Assembly (NCBI RefSeq): GCF_031457455.1
Contig: NZ_JAVDWU010000010.1
Location: 201,313-265,312, forward strand
Source of the DNA: Hydrogenophaga palleronii_A
GTDB lineage: Bacteria > Pseudomonadota > Gammaproteobacteria > Burkholderiales > Burkholderiaceae_C
Reading direction: 5' to 3'
Length of the DNA: 64,000 nucleotides
The notes below the pieces were generated by a model. It made no database searches. It had not been told where the DNA came from and saw nothing but the letters and a program-made list of their open reading frames with translations. This document shows, piece after piece, positions 8,766 through 16,147 of this stretch (position 1 is its first letter; each line of letters opens with the position of its first letter). The position numbers and the translations under genes are program-made.

Positions 8766-9119
8766 TCACGCCTTTTTCAGGAACGCCGACTTCAGCAGCA
8801 TGGGACCCAGATCGGTCTTGCAGTCCACGTTGTGACCGTCGTTGCCATCCACCAGCCGGATCCCCTTGATCTTGCTGCCCTTCTTGAGCAAGGTGGACGA
8901 CCCCTTGATCTTCAGGTCCTTGACCAGGATCACCGAGTCGCCGTCGGCCAGCGGATTGCCGTTGGCGTCTTTCACGGCGCCGTCGCCAGGGGCCTCGTCT
9001 TCAGCACCCGCGGCCGCCTGCGACCACTCGAATGCGCAGTCCGGGCAGACGAAGTTGTCGCCGTCGGGGTAGGTGTTTTCAAGGCCGCATTGCGGGCAGG
9101 CGGGGGTGGTGTGGGGCAT
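8766..9119 (-). CDS. phnA: PhnA/YjdM-type zinc-ribbon protein
   Basis: 117 residues. Two CxxC pairs at residues 8-11 (CPQC) and 25-28 (CPDC) form a zinc ribbon. The family C-terminal domain follows with GDSVILVKDLKIKGSSTLLK and LKSAFLKKA. Named PhnA/YjdM; it is not itself a demonstrated C-P bond enzyme and its role is unclear. It overlaps the exonuclease start by 4 bp when the exonuclease is started at 8769, indicating translational coupling. Confidence 0.9.
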   Translation of the reverse strand: MPHTTPACPQCGLENTYPDGDNFVCPDCAFEWSQAAAGAEDEAPGDGAVKDANGNPLADGDSVILVKDLKIKGSSTLLKKGSKIKGIRLVDGNDGHNVDCKTDLGPMLLKSAFLKKA

Positions 9120-9208
9120 GTTGCGCGTCGGAGCCGGAAAGGGGATCGAAGGCTCCGATGGTAGTGGACCGCCCCACGCCGGCCCTGACGCAAATCAGAC
9201 CAGGCTGA

Positions 9209-9874
9209 TCACTTCACCTCGGTCGCGAACTGCTCCAGCGGGCGACGCACCTTCTTCAGGTTCACCAGCCAGTCGCCTTCTTCGGCGCGATAGCCCAACG
9301 GCACGATGGCCACGCTGCGCAGGCCGCGTTCTCGCAGTTGCAGGATCTCGTCGAGTTTGGCTGGCTCGAAGCCTTCCATGGGCGTGGCATCCACTTCTTC
9401 AAAGGCGGCGGCAATCAACGCTGCACCCAGGCCGATGTAGGCCTGGCGGGCGGCGTGCTCGAAGTTGACCTCGGCGTCGCGCTGCGGGTAGGCCTTGAGC
9501 AGCATCTGGCGGTAGTTTTCCCAGCCTTCGTTAATGAAACCGCGCTTCTCGTTCGTCAGGTCGAACATGTGGTTGATGCGCTCGGGCGTGTAGTTGTCCC
9601 AGGCGGCGAACACCAGCAGGTGCGAACCGTCGGTGATCTGCGCCTGGTTCCAGGCGATGGGCTGGATCTGCTCGCGCACGGCCTTGCTGGTGACGACGAT
9701 GATCTCAAAGGGCTGCAGACCGCTGGAGGTGGGCGCCAGGCGCGCGGCCTCGATGATGCGGTCCACCTTGTCTTGCGGCACGGCCTTGGTGGCGTCCATT
9801 TTCTTGGTGGCATAGCGCCATTGCAGCTTGTCGAGCAGGACGGGGGCGTGGGTGGGTTGCGACAGATCGCTCAT
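9209..9874 (-). CDS. NAD(P)H-dependent nitroreductase-family oxidoreductase
   Basis: 221 residues from ATG 9874 (MSDLSQPTHAPVLLDKLQWR). Nitroreductase fold: N-terminal RYATKKMD FMN-phosphate site, RLAPTSSGLQPF, and the C-terminal GYRAEEGD. Resembles NfsB/YfkO-type flavoenzymes that reduce nitro compounds or quinones. The longer 9904 start adds residues unlike the family. It is monocistronic. Confidence 0.9.
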   Translation of the reverse strand: MSDLSQPTHAPVLLDKLQWRYATKKMDATKAVPQDKVDRIIEAARLAPTSSGLQPFEIIVVTSKAVREQIQPIAWNQAQITDGSHLLVFAAWDNYTPERINHMFDLTNEKRGFINEGWENYRQMLLKAYPQRDAEVNFEHAARQAYIGLGAALIAAAFEEVDATPMEGFEPAKLDEILQLRERGLRSVAIVPLGYRAEEGDWLVNLKKVRRPLEQFATEVK

Positions 9875-10043
9875 GGGTGTTCTCTCCGATGGGATGGCGC
9901 CCACACAGCATGGGCGGACGGGCGATCTTGCCGCAGTGCAGCAAAGGCTGCCGGCTGCCGCTCAGAAAACGGAACGGCGTGGCCCCAAGCGTAGCGCGCT
10001 CAGCGCGCTTCGGCGGGATCGGGTATATGCGCGGCGCGGTAAA

Positions 10044-11660
10044 TCAGCGAGACACGTCGTCCCACCGCAGACCATGTTTCTGCAGATACTTGCGCAGCCG
10101 GTCGGCGTCGTTGACGACCGTGCGCTGGGTGCGCGAGTGGTCAAAGAGCGTGCGGCCGGCCTCCGACAGCGTGCGCGAGGCACGGCACACGCGCACCACC
10201 GCACAGAGTTGCAGCCGGTCGAACAGATCGAGTTGGTCCAGGGTCTGCGCGGGCATCAGATCGGCGAGTTCGACCGCATCATCGGCCAGGCGGGCCACGT
10301 CGCCCGGCGCCTGGTTCATCTGCCACAACCAGCGCAGGCGCTGCAGCTCGGCCTCCACCAGGGGGGCTGCAATGCGCCCGCCCTCAGCCAGTGTGCACAG
10401 CCGCGTCACGCTCGCGGCCAGGTCGCGGAAGTTGCCGCTCCACAAGGCCTCGGGCGACTGCGCAAAGCGCAGGTACAGCGACTTGGCCTCTGCGTTGAAG
10501 CGCACCGCGCGGCCCAGCTCAGTGGCGCAGCGCGTCACCAGATGGTCCACATTGGGCTCGATGTCTTCCGGTCGCTGCGCGAGTCCAGGCAGCGTGTACG
10601 ACCAGAGGTTGATGCGCGCGTAGAGGTCCTCGCGAAACCGCCCTTCCAGCACGTCCACCCGCAGGTCGCGGTTGGTGCCTGCGATCAGCTGGAAATCGCT
10701 GCTCACCTCGCGGTCGCTGCCCACGGGGTAGAAGCGTTTTTCTTCCACTGCCTTGAGCAGCATGGCCTGTTCGTCCAGGCCCAGCTCGCCAATCTCGTCC
10801 AGAAACAGCACGCCCTCGTGCGCCGTGCGCAGCAGGCCGGCGCGGTCGCTCGCGGCGCCAGTGAAAGCGCCCTTCTTGTGACCAAACAAGGTGGACGCCG
10901 CGCCCTCACCCTGCAGCGTGGCGCAGTTCACCTCCACAAAACCGCCGCTCACCAGGTGGCGCGATTTCTTCAGCTCGAACATGCGCCGCGCCAGGTGCGA
11001 CTTGCCCGCGCCCGTGGGCCCGGTGAGCAAGATGGGGGCCTTGGAGCGCAAGGCCACGCGCTCGATCTCTTCGATCAGCGCGTTGAAGTGGGCGTTGCGC
11101 GTGGCAATGCCGCTCTTGAGGAACTCAAGCGCGTCCCGCTGCGCCTGGTCAAACCGCTGGGCCAGGCCGTCGTAGCGCGAGAGGTCCAGGTCGATCAGCG
11201 CATAGCTGCCCGGGTTGGCGCGGGTCTGTTTTTTGGGTGGCGAGGTCTGCAGCAGCACACCGGGGATCAGCCTCGACTCGGTCAGCAGGAACATGCAGAT
11301 CTGCGCCACGTGCGTGCCGGTGGTGATGTGGGTCCAGTAGCGCTCCTTCTCTGGCTGGAAGGGGTACTGTTTTACCCAGTCGTAGAGCACACCGTAGACC
11401 TCACCGAAGTCCCAGGGGTCGGCCATGGCCAGCAGCACGAGGTTCACCGCCGTTTCTGGTGAGGCGGTTTCGATGTCTTGCCGGATCAACTGGGCCAGCG
11501 CCTCGTGCGGCCGCGTGTAGAGCAGCTCCAGTCGGTGCACCTGCATGTCTTCGTGCTGCACCAGAGAGACCGTGGGGCGCCACTTTTCCCAGCGACCTGC
11601 GCCGCGCCCGCTGTCGAGCTGGGTGCCCAGGAATCCGATGACGACGGTTTTATTTGGCAT
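10044..11660 (-). CDS. rtcR: RtcR, sigma-54-dependent activator of RNA-repair operon
   Basis: 538 residues. The N-terminal ~180 residues are the RtcR sensor domain (MPNKTVVIGFLGTQLD, a CARF-type fold). The AAA+ domain follows: Walker A GPTGAGKS at 214-221, the sigma-54 loop GAFTGA at 264-269 and Walker B VLFLDEIGEL near 284. The C-terminus carries a DNA-binding helix region. The known role of the family is to activate rtcBA when RNA damage signals bind the N-domain. It is divergent from rsr across about 200 bp containing a consensus -24/-12 promoter. Confidence 0.95.
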   Translation of the reverse strand: MPNKTVVIGFLGTQLDSGRGAGRWEKWRPTVSLVQHEDMQVHRLELLYTRPHEALAQLIRQDIETASPETAVNLVLLAMADPWDFGEVYGVLYDWVKQYPFQPEKERYWTHITTGTHVAQICMFLLTESRLIPGVLLQTSPPKKQTRANPGSYALIDLDLSRYDGLAQRFDQAQRDALEFLKSGIATRNAHFNALIEEIERVALRSKAPILLTGPTGAGKSHLARRMFELKKSRHLVSGGFVEVNCATLQGEGAASTLFGHKKGAFTGAASDRAGLLRTAHEGVLFLDEIGELGLDEQAMLLKAVEEKRFYPVGSDREVSSDFQLIAGTNRDLRVDVLEGRFREDLYARINLWSYTLPGLAQRPEDIEPNVDHLVTRCATELGRAVRFNAEAKSLYLRFAQSPEALWSGNFRDLAASVTRLCTLAEGGRIAAPLVEAELQRLRWLWQMNQAPGDVARLADDAVELADLMPAQTLDQLDLFDRLQLCAVVRVCRASRTLSEAGRTLFDHSRTQRTVVNDADRLRKYLQKHGLRWDDVSR

Positions 11661-11802
11661 GGCCGATGAGATAAATAGCTAGCCATGATTCTAGTTTGAT
11701 GTGGATCTTCCACCAACCATCATCGACGCCAAGACGTCACATCGAAAAATTTACCCAATCAAATCAACGATCTGAAAGAAATTCTCCCGTCGATCCAGGA
11801 CC

Positions 11803-11818
11803 TGGCACACCCGTTGCA
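11803..11818 (+). promoter_or_regulatory. sigma-54 (-24/-12) promoter of rsr-Y RNA-rtcB operon
   Basis: TGGCACACCCGTTGCA matches the RpoN consensus, with GG and GC separated by exactly 10 bp. It lies 41 bp upstream of the chosen rsr start, on the rsr strand, facing away from rtcR. This fits control of the operon by RtcR, a bacterial enhancer-binding protein. Enhancer sites for RtcR should lie between here and 11,660. Confidence 0.9.
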
Positions 11819-11858
11819 ATGAAGAAGCCACACAAGTTGAATGCAAACGGAGAATCAC

Positions 11859-13433
11859 ATGGTCAACACCGAACTCTTTCAAACGCTCAAGGTCCAGCTG
11901 CTGCCCCAGGCCACGGCTCAGAACCAGGCAGGCGCACCCGCCTACGCCCTGAGCCCCAAACACCAGCTGGCGCAGATCGCAGCCACCGGTTGCCTGAGCC
12001 AGACCTTCTATGCCGACGCCCAGTCGCAGCTCGATGCCGTGAAAGCACTGGCTGCACAAGTGGAGCCCACGTTCGTGGCGCAAACCGCCGTGTACGCCCG
12101 CCAGGCAGCCTTCATGAAGGACATGCCCGTGCTGCTGGCTTCCATGCTGGCGGTGCGCGATGTGTCCCTGCTGTCGCAGATGTTCGGCCGCGTGGTGGAC
12201 AACGGCAAGACGCTGCGCGGTTTCGTGCAGATGCTGCGCAGCGGCGCCCTGGGTCGCAAGTCCCTGGGGTCGCGGCCCAAGAAGCTGGTGCAGCAATGGC
12301 TGCTCAACGCGAGCGAAAAGCAGCTGCTGAACGCCGCCGTGGGCAACACGCCCTCGCTGGCCGACGTGGTGAAGATGGTGCACCCCAAGCCCACCGAGGC
12401 CTGGCGCGACGCCTGGTTCGCCTGGCTGATCGGAAAGCCGTTCGACGAAGCCGCGCTGCCGCCCACCACGCAAGCCTTCGAGCGATTCAAGCGCGAGTTG
12501 GCCGAAGGTCGGGCGACCGAGGTGCCGGACGTTCCGTTCCAGATGCTGACCGCGCTGGAGCTGCAGGCCGCACAGTGGGCGCAGATCGGCCGCGCCGGTT
12601 CGTGGCAGATGGTGCGTCAGAACCTGAACACCTTTGCACGGCACGGCGTGTTCGAGCAGCCCGGCATGACCGAAGCGGTCGCGGCCAAGCTGCGCGACCC
12701 GGTGGCGGTGGCCAAGGCGCGGGTGTTCCCGTACCAGCTCATGGCGGCCTTCAAGGCCTGTGGTGAGGACGTGCCGGCAGCGGTGCGCGAGGCACTGCAG
12801 GACGCGATGGAAGCCGCGCTGGTGAACGTGCCCGCGTTCGAAGGCCAGGTGGTGGTGTGTCCTGACGTGTCGGGCTCCATGGGTTCGCCCGTGACCGGCC
12901 ACCGTGCGGGAGCCACTTCGTCGGTGCGATGCATCGATGTGGCAGCGCTCGTGGCGGCGGCGGTTTGCGCTAAGAACCCGCAGGCCCGTGTGCTGCCGTT
13001 CGAACGCGATGTGGTGAAGCTCACGCTGAACCCCCGCGACTCGGTGATGACCAACGCCCAGGCGCTGGCCGCCATCGGTGGTGGTGGGACCAACTGCAGC
13101 GCACCGCTGGCCTTGCCGAACAAGGAGCGTGCGAAGGTGGAACTGGTGGTCCTCGTCTCGGACAACGAGTCGTGGGTCGATGCGCGGCGCGGTGGCGCGA
13201 CGCAGACGCTGGTCGAGTGGGAAAAGCTCAAGCAGCGTTGCCCGCAGGCGCGGCTGGTGTGCATCGACATCCAGCCGGGTGGCACCACGCAGGCCGTGGA
13301 GCGCACCGACATCCTGAATGTCGGTGGCTTCTCGGACGCGGTGTTCACGATGCTGGCGCAGTTTGCCAATGGCAATGCCAGCGCAGACCACTGGGTGGAC
13401 GAGATCGAGAAGGTCTCGCTGGCCCAGCGGTGA
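11859..13433 (+). CDS. rsr: Ro60-like TROVE/vWA RNA-binding protein (Rsr)
   Basis: 524 residues. Residues ~20-320 form the helical-repeat TROVE ring that binds misfolded RNA and Y RNAs. A von Willebrand A domain follows, with MIDAS motif DVSGS (Asp336, Ser338, Ser340) and later GGGGTNCSAPL and VLVSDNESW. ATG 11859 has GGAGA in front; an upstream in-frame ATG at 11841 adds only MQTENH. The order sigma-54 promoter, rsr, Y RNAs, rtcB is as in Salmonella, where Rsr and YrlA RNAs are encoded with rtcBA under RtcR. Confidence 0.95.
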   Translation: MVNTELFQTLKVQLLPQATAQNQAGAPAYALSPKHQLAQIAATGCLSQTFYADAQSQLDAVKALAAQVEPTFVAQTAVYARQAAFMKDMPVLLASMLAVRDVSLLSQMFGRVVDNGKTLRGFVQMLRSGALGRKSLGSRPKKLVQQWLLNASEKQLLNAAVGNTPSLADVVKMVHPKPTEAWRDAWFAWLIGKPFDEAALPPTTQAFERFKRELAEGRATEVPDVPFQMLTALELQAAQWAQIGRAGSWQMVRQNLNTFARHGVFEQPGMTEAVAAKLRDPVAVAKARVFPYQLMAAFKACGEDVPAAVREALQDAMEAALVNVPAFEGQVVVCPDVSGSMGSPVTGHRAGATSSVRCIDVAALVAAAVCAKNPQARVLPFERDVVKLTLNPRDSVMTNAQALAAIGGGGTNCSAPLALPNKERAKVELVVLVSDNESWVDARRGGATQTLVEWEKLKQRCPQARLVCIDIQPGGTTQAVERTDILNVGGFSDAVFTMLAQFANGNASADHWVDEIEKVSLAQR

Positions 13434-13452
13434 GTTGATAGAAGAGGTGGAA

Positions 13453-13565
13453 GGTGTCGCAGGCGAATGCCCACAGGCGTACAGCACCATCAGGTCGCGC
13501 GGGCCCGCAAGCCCGCAGCGGAGAACCCGCAGACCGCGCTTGTGAATCTGGTCGCCTGCGGCACC
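13453..13565 (+). ncRNA. Y RNA-like element 1 (Ro-binding stem with GC hairpin)
   Basis: A 14-bp terminal helix (13453-13466 with 13552-13565, one G-U) closes the element. The shared internal loop follows on the 5' side (after GCGA, ATGCC), then a second helix, CACAGGCG 13472-13479 with CGCTTGTG 13537-13544. The apical part holds a strong hairpin GCGGGC/GCCCGC around 13,500. The GCGA-ATGCC signature is shared with the three following elements, which strongly suggests a family of Rsr ligands. The annotation as Y RNA rests on position after rsr and on folding by eye. Confidence 0.75.
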
Positions 13566-13592
13566 GACCAACCAAAAGAATTGAAGCGTCGT

Positions 13593-13659
13593 CGCGTGGC
13601 GAATGCCGGTGGGACTACATCCAAACTGTCTCGTCTCACCACTTGTTTGTCGCCACGCG
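13593..13659 (+). ncRNA. Y RNA-like element 2 (minimal stem-loop)
   Basis: Perfect 10-bp terminal helix CGCGTGGCGA / TCGCCACGCG, the conserved ATGCC bulge, then inner helix GGTGGGAC 13608-13615 with GTCTCACC 13633-13640 (one G-U). The loop is only 17 nt and carries ACTACA as in elements 3 and 4. It has no tRNA-like arm. It looks like a bare Ro-binding module and is the clearest demonstration that this stem is a conserved unit. Confidence 0.75.
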
Positions 13660-13684
13660 GGGGCTGTCGAAAGGATGATTTTTT

Positions 13685-13778
13685 GCGCGAATGCCGACAG
13701 GACTACATCGGTACGCCGGGGGTTCGAATCCTCAACCGGGAAACCGGCATGGCTATGTCTTGTCGCCCCTTGTCGCGC
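13685..13778 (+). ncRNA. Y RNA-like element 3 (T-arm-like module)
   Basis: Terminal helix GCGCGA / TCGCGC, the conserved ATGC bulge, inner helix CGACAGGAC 13695-13703 with GTCTTGTCG 13757-13765 (one G-U). The apical domain contains a T-loop, TTCGAAT at 13723-13729, flanked by a mostly paired G-rich/CCTC stem, and next to it a CCGG-GAAA-CCGG tetraloop hairpin (13736-13747). It resembles a partial tRNA mimic of the YrlA kind. An alternative pairing GCCGG/CCGGC enclosing the T-arm is also possible. Confidence 0.72.
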
Positions 13779-13793
13779 TGTTTTGTTTTGGAT

Positions 13794-13936
13794 GTCTCGC
13801 GGCGAATGCCGGTGGAACTACAGGCTATTAACCTCGTGGTCGCGGGTTCGAATCCCGTCGGCTCCATATCTGGGGGGCCGTAGCTCAGTCTGGTAGAGCA
13901 CGAAAAACGTTTCACCAACCCTTGTCGCCACGGGAC
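13794..13936 (+). ncRNA. yrlA: Y RNA-like element 4 with complete permuted tRNA-like domain (YrlA type)
   Basis: Terminal helix 13794-13805 with 13925-13936 (one mismatch), ATGCC bulge, inner helix GGTGGAA 13811-13817 / TTTCACC 13910-13916. The apical domain is a circularly permuted tRNA: variable loop TGGTC, T-arm (stem 13842-13846 with 13854-13858, loop TTCGAAT), 3' acceptor strand CGGCTCC 13859-13865, short loop, 5' acceptor strand GGGGCCG 13874-13880, T8 A9, then D-arm GCTC/GAGC with loop AGTCTGGTA. All seven acceptor pairs form. The rtcB ribosome-binding site starts 18 nt downstream. Confidence 0.85.
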
Positions 13937-13966
13937 ATGCCTTTTGATCAAGAAGTGAGGAACAAC

Positions 13967-15190
13967 GTGAACAACTACAACACCGAACAACCCGAAGGCG
14001 GCGTGCCCATCAAGATGTGGACCAAGGGCGTGCCCGTCGAAGACGAAGCGAAGAAGCAACTTGCCAACGCCGCGCGCCTGCCCATCGTGTTCAAACACAT
14101 AGCGGCCATGCCCGACGTGCACCTGGGTATTGGCGCCACCGTGGGTTCGGTGGTCTCGACCTTCAAGGCCATCATCCCCGCCGCGGTGGGGGTGGATATT
14201 GGCTGCGGAATGATGGCCTGCAAGACCACACTGCGTGCCGAAGACCTGCCCGACAACCTGGGGCCGCTGCGCTCGGCCATCGAGAAAGCGGTGCCGCATG
14301 GCATGACGCCATTCAAGCAACGCGGCCGCGACAAAGGTAGCTGGGAAAACCCGCCGAACCTGGTGGACCAGGCCTGGTCCACGCTGGTGGGTGAGTTCGA
14401 CGCCATCTGCGAGAAGTACCCGCGCCTGAAGAACACCAACAACCACAAGCACCTGGGAACGCTGGGGACCGGTAACCACTTCATCGAGGTCTGCCTCGAC
14501 GAAGGCGGCGCCGTGTGGTTCATGCTGCACTCGGGTTCGCGTGGTGTGGGCAATGCCATCGGCACCACCTTCATTGAGCTGGCGAAGAAAGACGCAGAGC
14601 GCAACAACCGCCACCTGCCCGACCAGGACCTGGCGTACTTCGAAGAAGGTTCGCAGTACTTCGGTGACTACGTGCGCGGTGTGGGCTGGGCGCAGAAGTT
14701 CGCGCGCCTGAACCGCGAAGTGATGATGAAAAACCTGGTCGCCACCGTGCGCCAGATCATCACCAAACCCTTCGAGGCGCACGTGGAAGCCGTGAACTGC
14801 CACCACAACTACGTGCAGAAGGAAACGCACTTTGGTGAAGAGGTGTTTGTTACGCGCAAGGGCGCGGTGAGCGCGAAGAAGGGCGAGCTCGGGATCATCC
14901 CGGGGAGCATGGGCGCGCGCAGCTACATCGTGCGCGGCCTCGGAAACCCCGAGAGCTTCGAGAGCTGCAGCCACGGCGCGGGCCGCGTGATGAGCCGCAC
15001 CAAGGCCAAGAAGATGTTCACGGTCGCGGACCAGATCAAGGCCACCGAAGGCGTGGAATGCCGCAAGGACGAAGCCGTGATCGACGAGATCCCGATGGCC
15101 TACAAGGACATCGACGCGGTGATGGAAGCGCAGAAGGACCTGGTGGAGGTGGTGTATGTGCTCAAGCAGGTGTTGTGTGTGAAGGGATGA
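13967..15190 (+). CDS. rtcB: RNA-splicing ligase RtcB
   Basis: 407 residues. GTP- and Mn-dependent ligase joining 2',3'-cyclic phosphate or 3'-phosphate to 5'-OH RNA ends. The metal-binding Cys is in VDIGCGM (Cys80); NCHHNYVQKE and CSHGAGRVMSRTKAKK (guanylylated His) are conserved, and the C-terminus VCVKG is canonical. GTG 13967 is chosen: GTGAGG precedes it by 6 bp and the product (NNYNTEQPEGG then VPIKMWTKG) matches the E. coli-type length. An ATG at 13937 would touch the Y RNA 4 terminal helix. Confidence 0.95.
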   Translation: MNNYNTEQPEGGVPIKMWTKGVPVEDEAKKQLANAARLPIVFKHIAAMPDVHLGIGATVGSVVSTFKAIIPAAVGVDIGCGMMACKTTLRAEDLPDNLGPLRSAIEKAVPHGMTPFKQRGRDKGSWENPPNLVDQAWSTLVGEFDAICEKYPRLKNTNNHKHLGTLGTGNHFIEVCLDEGGAVWFMLHSGSRGVGNAIGTTFIELAKKDAERNNRHLPDQDLAYFEEGSQYFGDYVRGVGWAQKFARLNREVMMKNLVATVRQIITKPFEAHVEAVNCHHNYVQKETHFGEEVFVTRKGAVSAKKGELGIIPGSMGARSYIVRGLGNPESFESCSHGAGRVMSRTKAKKMFTVADQIKATEGVECRKDEAVIDEIPMAYKDIDAVMEAQKDLVEVVYVLKQVLCVKG

Positions 15191-15193
15191 GAG

Positions 15194-16147
15194 ATGGAAC
15201 AAGCGCGCCTAAAACTGGCTTACAAGCAGTTCGGAGAAATCAGAGAAAAACTGGAAGACGGTCTGTCGCCGGACTTGCGGCTGTACTCATACGCGGCATG
15301 TGATGCTTCCCGGGAGTCGGAATTCCGTTTACCTCTCATCTGGAACCAAGTCGAAAGTGACCTTCGTTGCCTGATCAATAACTTCAATGCGTGGCTTGGC
15401 CGACTGAGGGCTTGGCAAGCATGGAATCAAGTCCTCCCTCACTATTGCGAGCAGGATCAATGGAGTCTGAGAATTGAATTTCTCGGGGACGTTGCCTTCT
15501 TTTGCATGATGCAACCGAGTGGCTTTGTTGATCGATCCCTTGAGGCGCTGACGACGGTTTTTCATCACGCCAACTTGACACATAAGCCTGGGTATCGGGA
15601 CGAGTTGTCTACCGACAAGAACGTCTACAAGCGAATCGAAAAAGGTCACCCGACTCCATATGACTTCTTTGAAAGTCGAGGAGAAATACGCAGGCGCATT
15701 CAGGATCTTTCCGAAGGGTGGGGCTCGGCGTTGGTCTTGCTTGAACAGCTAGATTCGTTGAATGACGCGGACTACCAAACGAAGACCATGGACTTTCGGA
15801 ACAGGGCGAGTCACTCCTTTGCACCTCACTTTGATCTTGGGATCGTTCCCACGGTCACTCGACGACCTGGTTTCGCTTCAAAAATGGTCAAGCGTCCAGA
15901 TGGGCGCTACGACGCGCTTGAAGATCGATCACACCGGTCAGTTTCGTACGGTTACGGTGAGCTCCCACCCTTGTCTTCTTCAGAGGCACTCGCAGAAAAC
16001 GCAAAGCAGTTGCAAGTTGCAAGGAAGCTGCTTGTTGCATACGAAGCGCTGCTCAATGAAGTCGACGAAAGGCTGTCATTGCGACAAGGCCGATCAGGTT
16101 CCAACGACAGTCCTACCGCCCAAGAACAAACAAAGAGTCTGGAATGA
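15194..16147 (+). CDS. uncharacterised protein with HEPN-like RNxxxH motif
   Basis: 317 residues, starting 3 bp after rtcB. No close family is recognised by eye. It is mainly alpha-helical and contains FRNRASHS at 201-208: Arg202-Asn203...His207 fits the Rx4-6H motif (often RNxxxH) of HEPN ribonucleases and RNA-binding proteins. Cys, Trp and aromatic residues cluster in 70-105; the last ~20 residues look disordered. Base composition is visibly less GC-rich than rtcB or rtcA, a sign of separate acquisition. It overlaps the nucleotidyltransferase gene by ATGA. Function unknown; an RNA-cleaving or RNA-sensing role is inference. Confidence 0.7.
   Translation: MEQARLKLAYKQFGEIREKLEDGLSPDLRLYSYAACDASRESEFRLPLIWNQVESDLRCLINNFNAWLGRLRAWQAWNQVLPHYCEQDQWSLRIEFLGDVAFFCMMQPSGFVDRSLEALTTVFHHANLTHKPGYRDELSTDKNVYKRIEKGHPTPYDFFESRGEIRRRIQDLSEGWGSALVLLEQLDSLNDADYQTKTMDFRNRASHSFAPHFDLGIVPTVTRRPGFASKMVKRPDGRYDALEDRSHRSVSYGYGELPPLSSSEALAENAKQLQVARKLLVAYEALLNEVDERLSLRQGRSGSNDSPTAQEQTKSLE

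Noticed and set aside
11751..13571. 606-codon open frame on the minus strand opposite rsr
   Set aside because: Antisense shadow of the high-GC rsr gene; His/Arg/Gly-rich without domains, while the plus strand codes a full Ro60 protein.
13841..13903. Ordinary tRNA gene(s) suggested by GGTTCGAATCC and GTAGCTCAG motifs
   Set aside because: The 3' half precedes the 5' half and there is no anticodon arm; the surrounding stem shows it is part of a Y RNA-like molecule.
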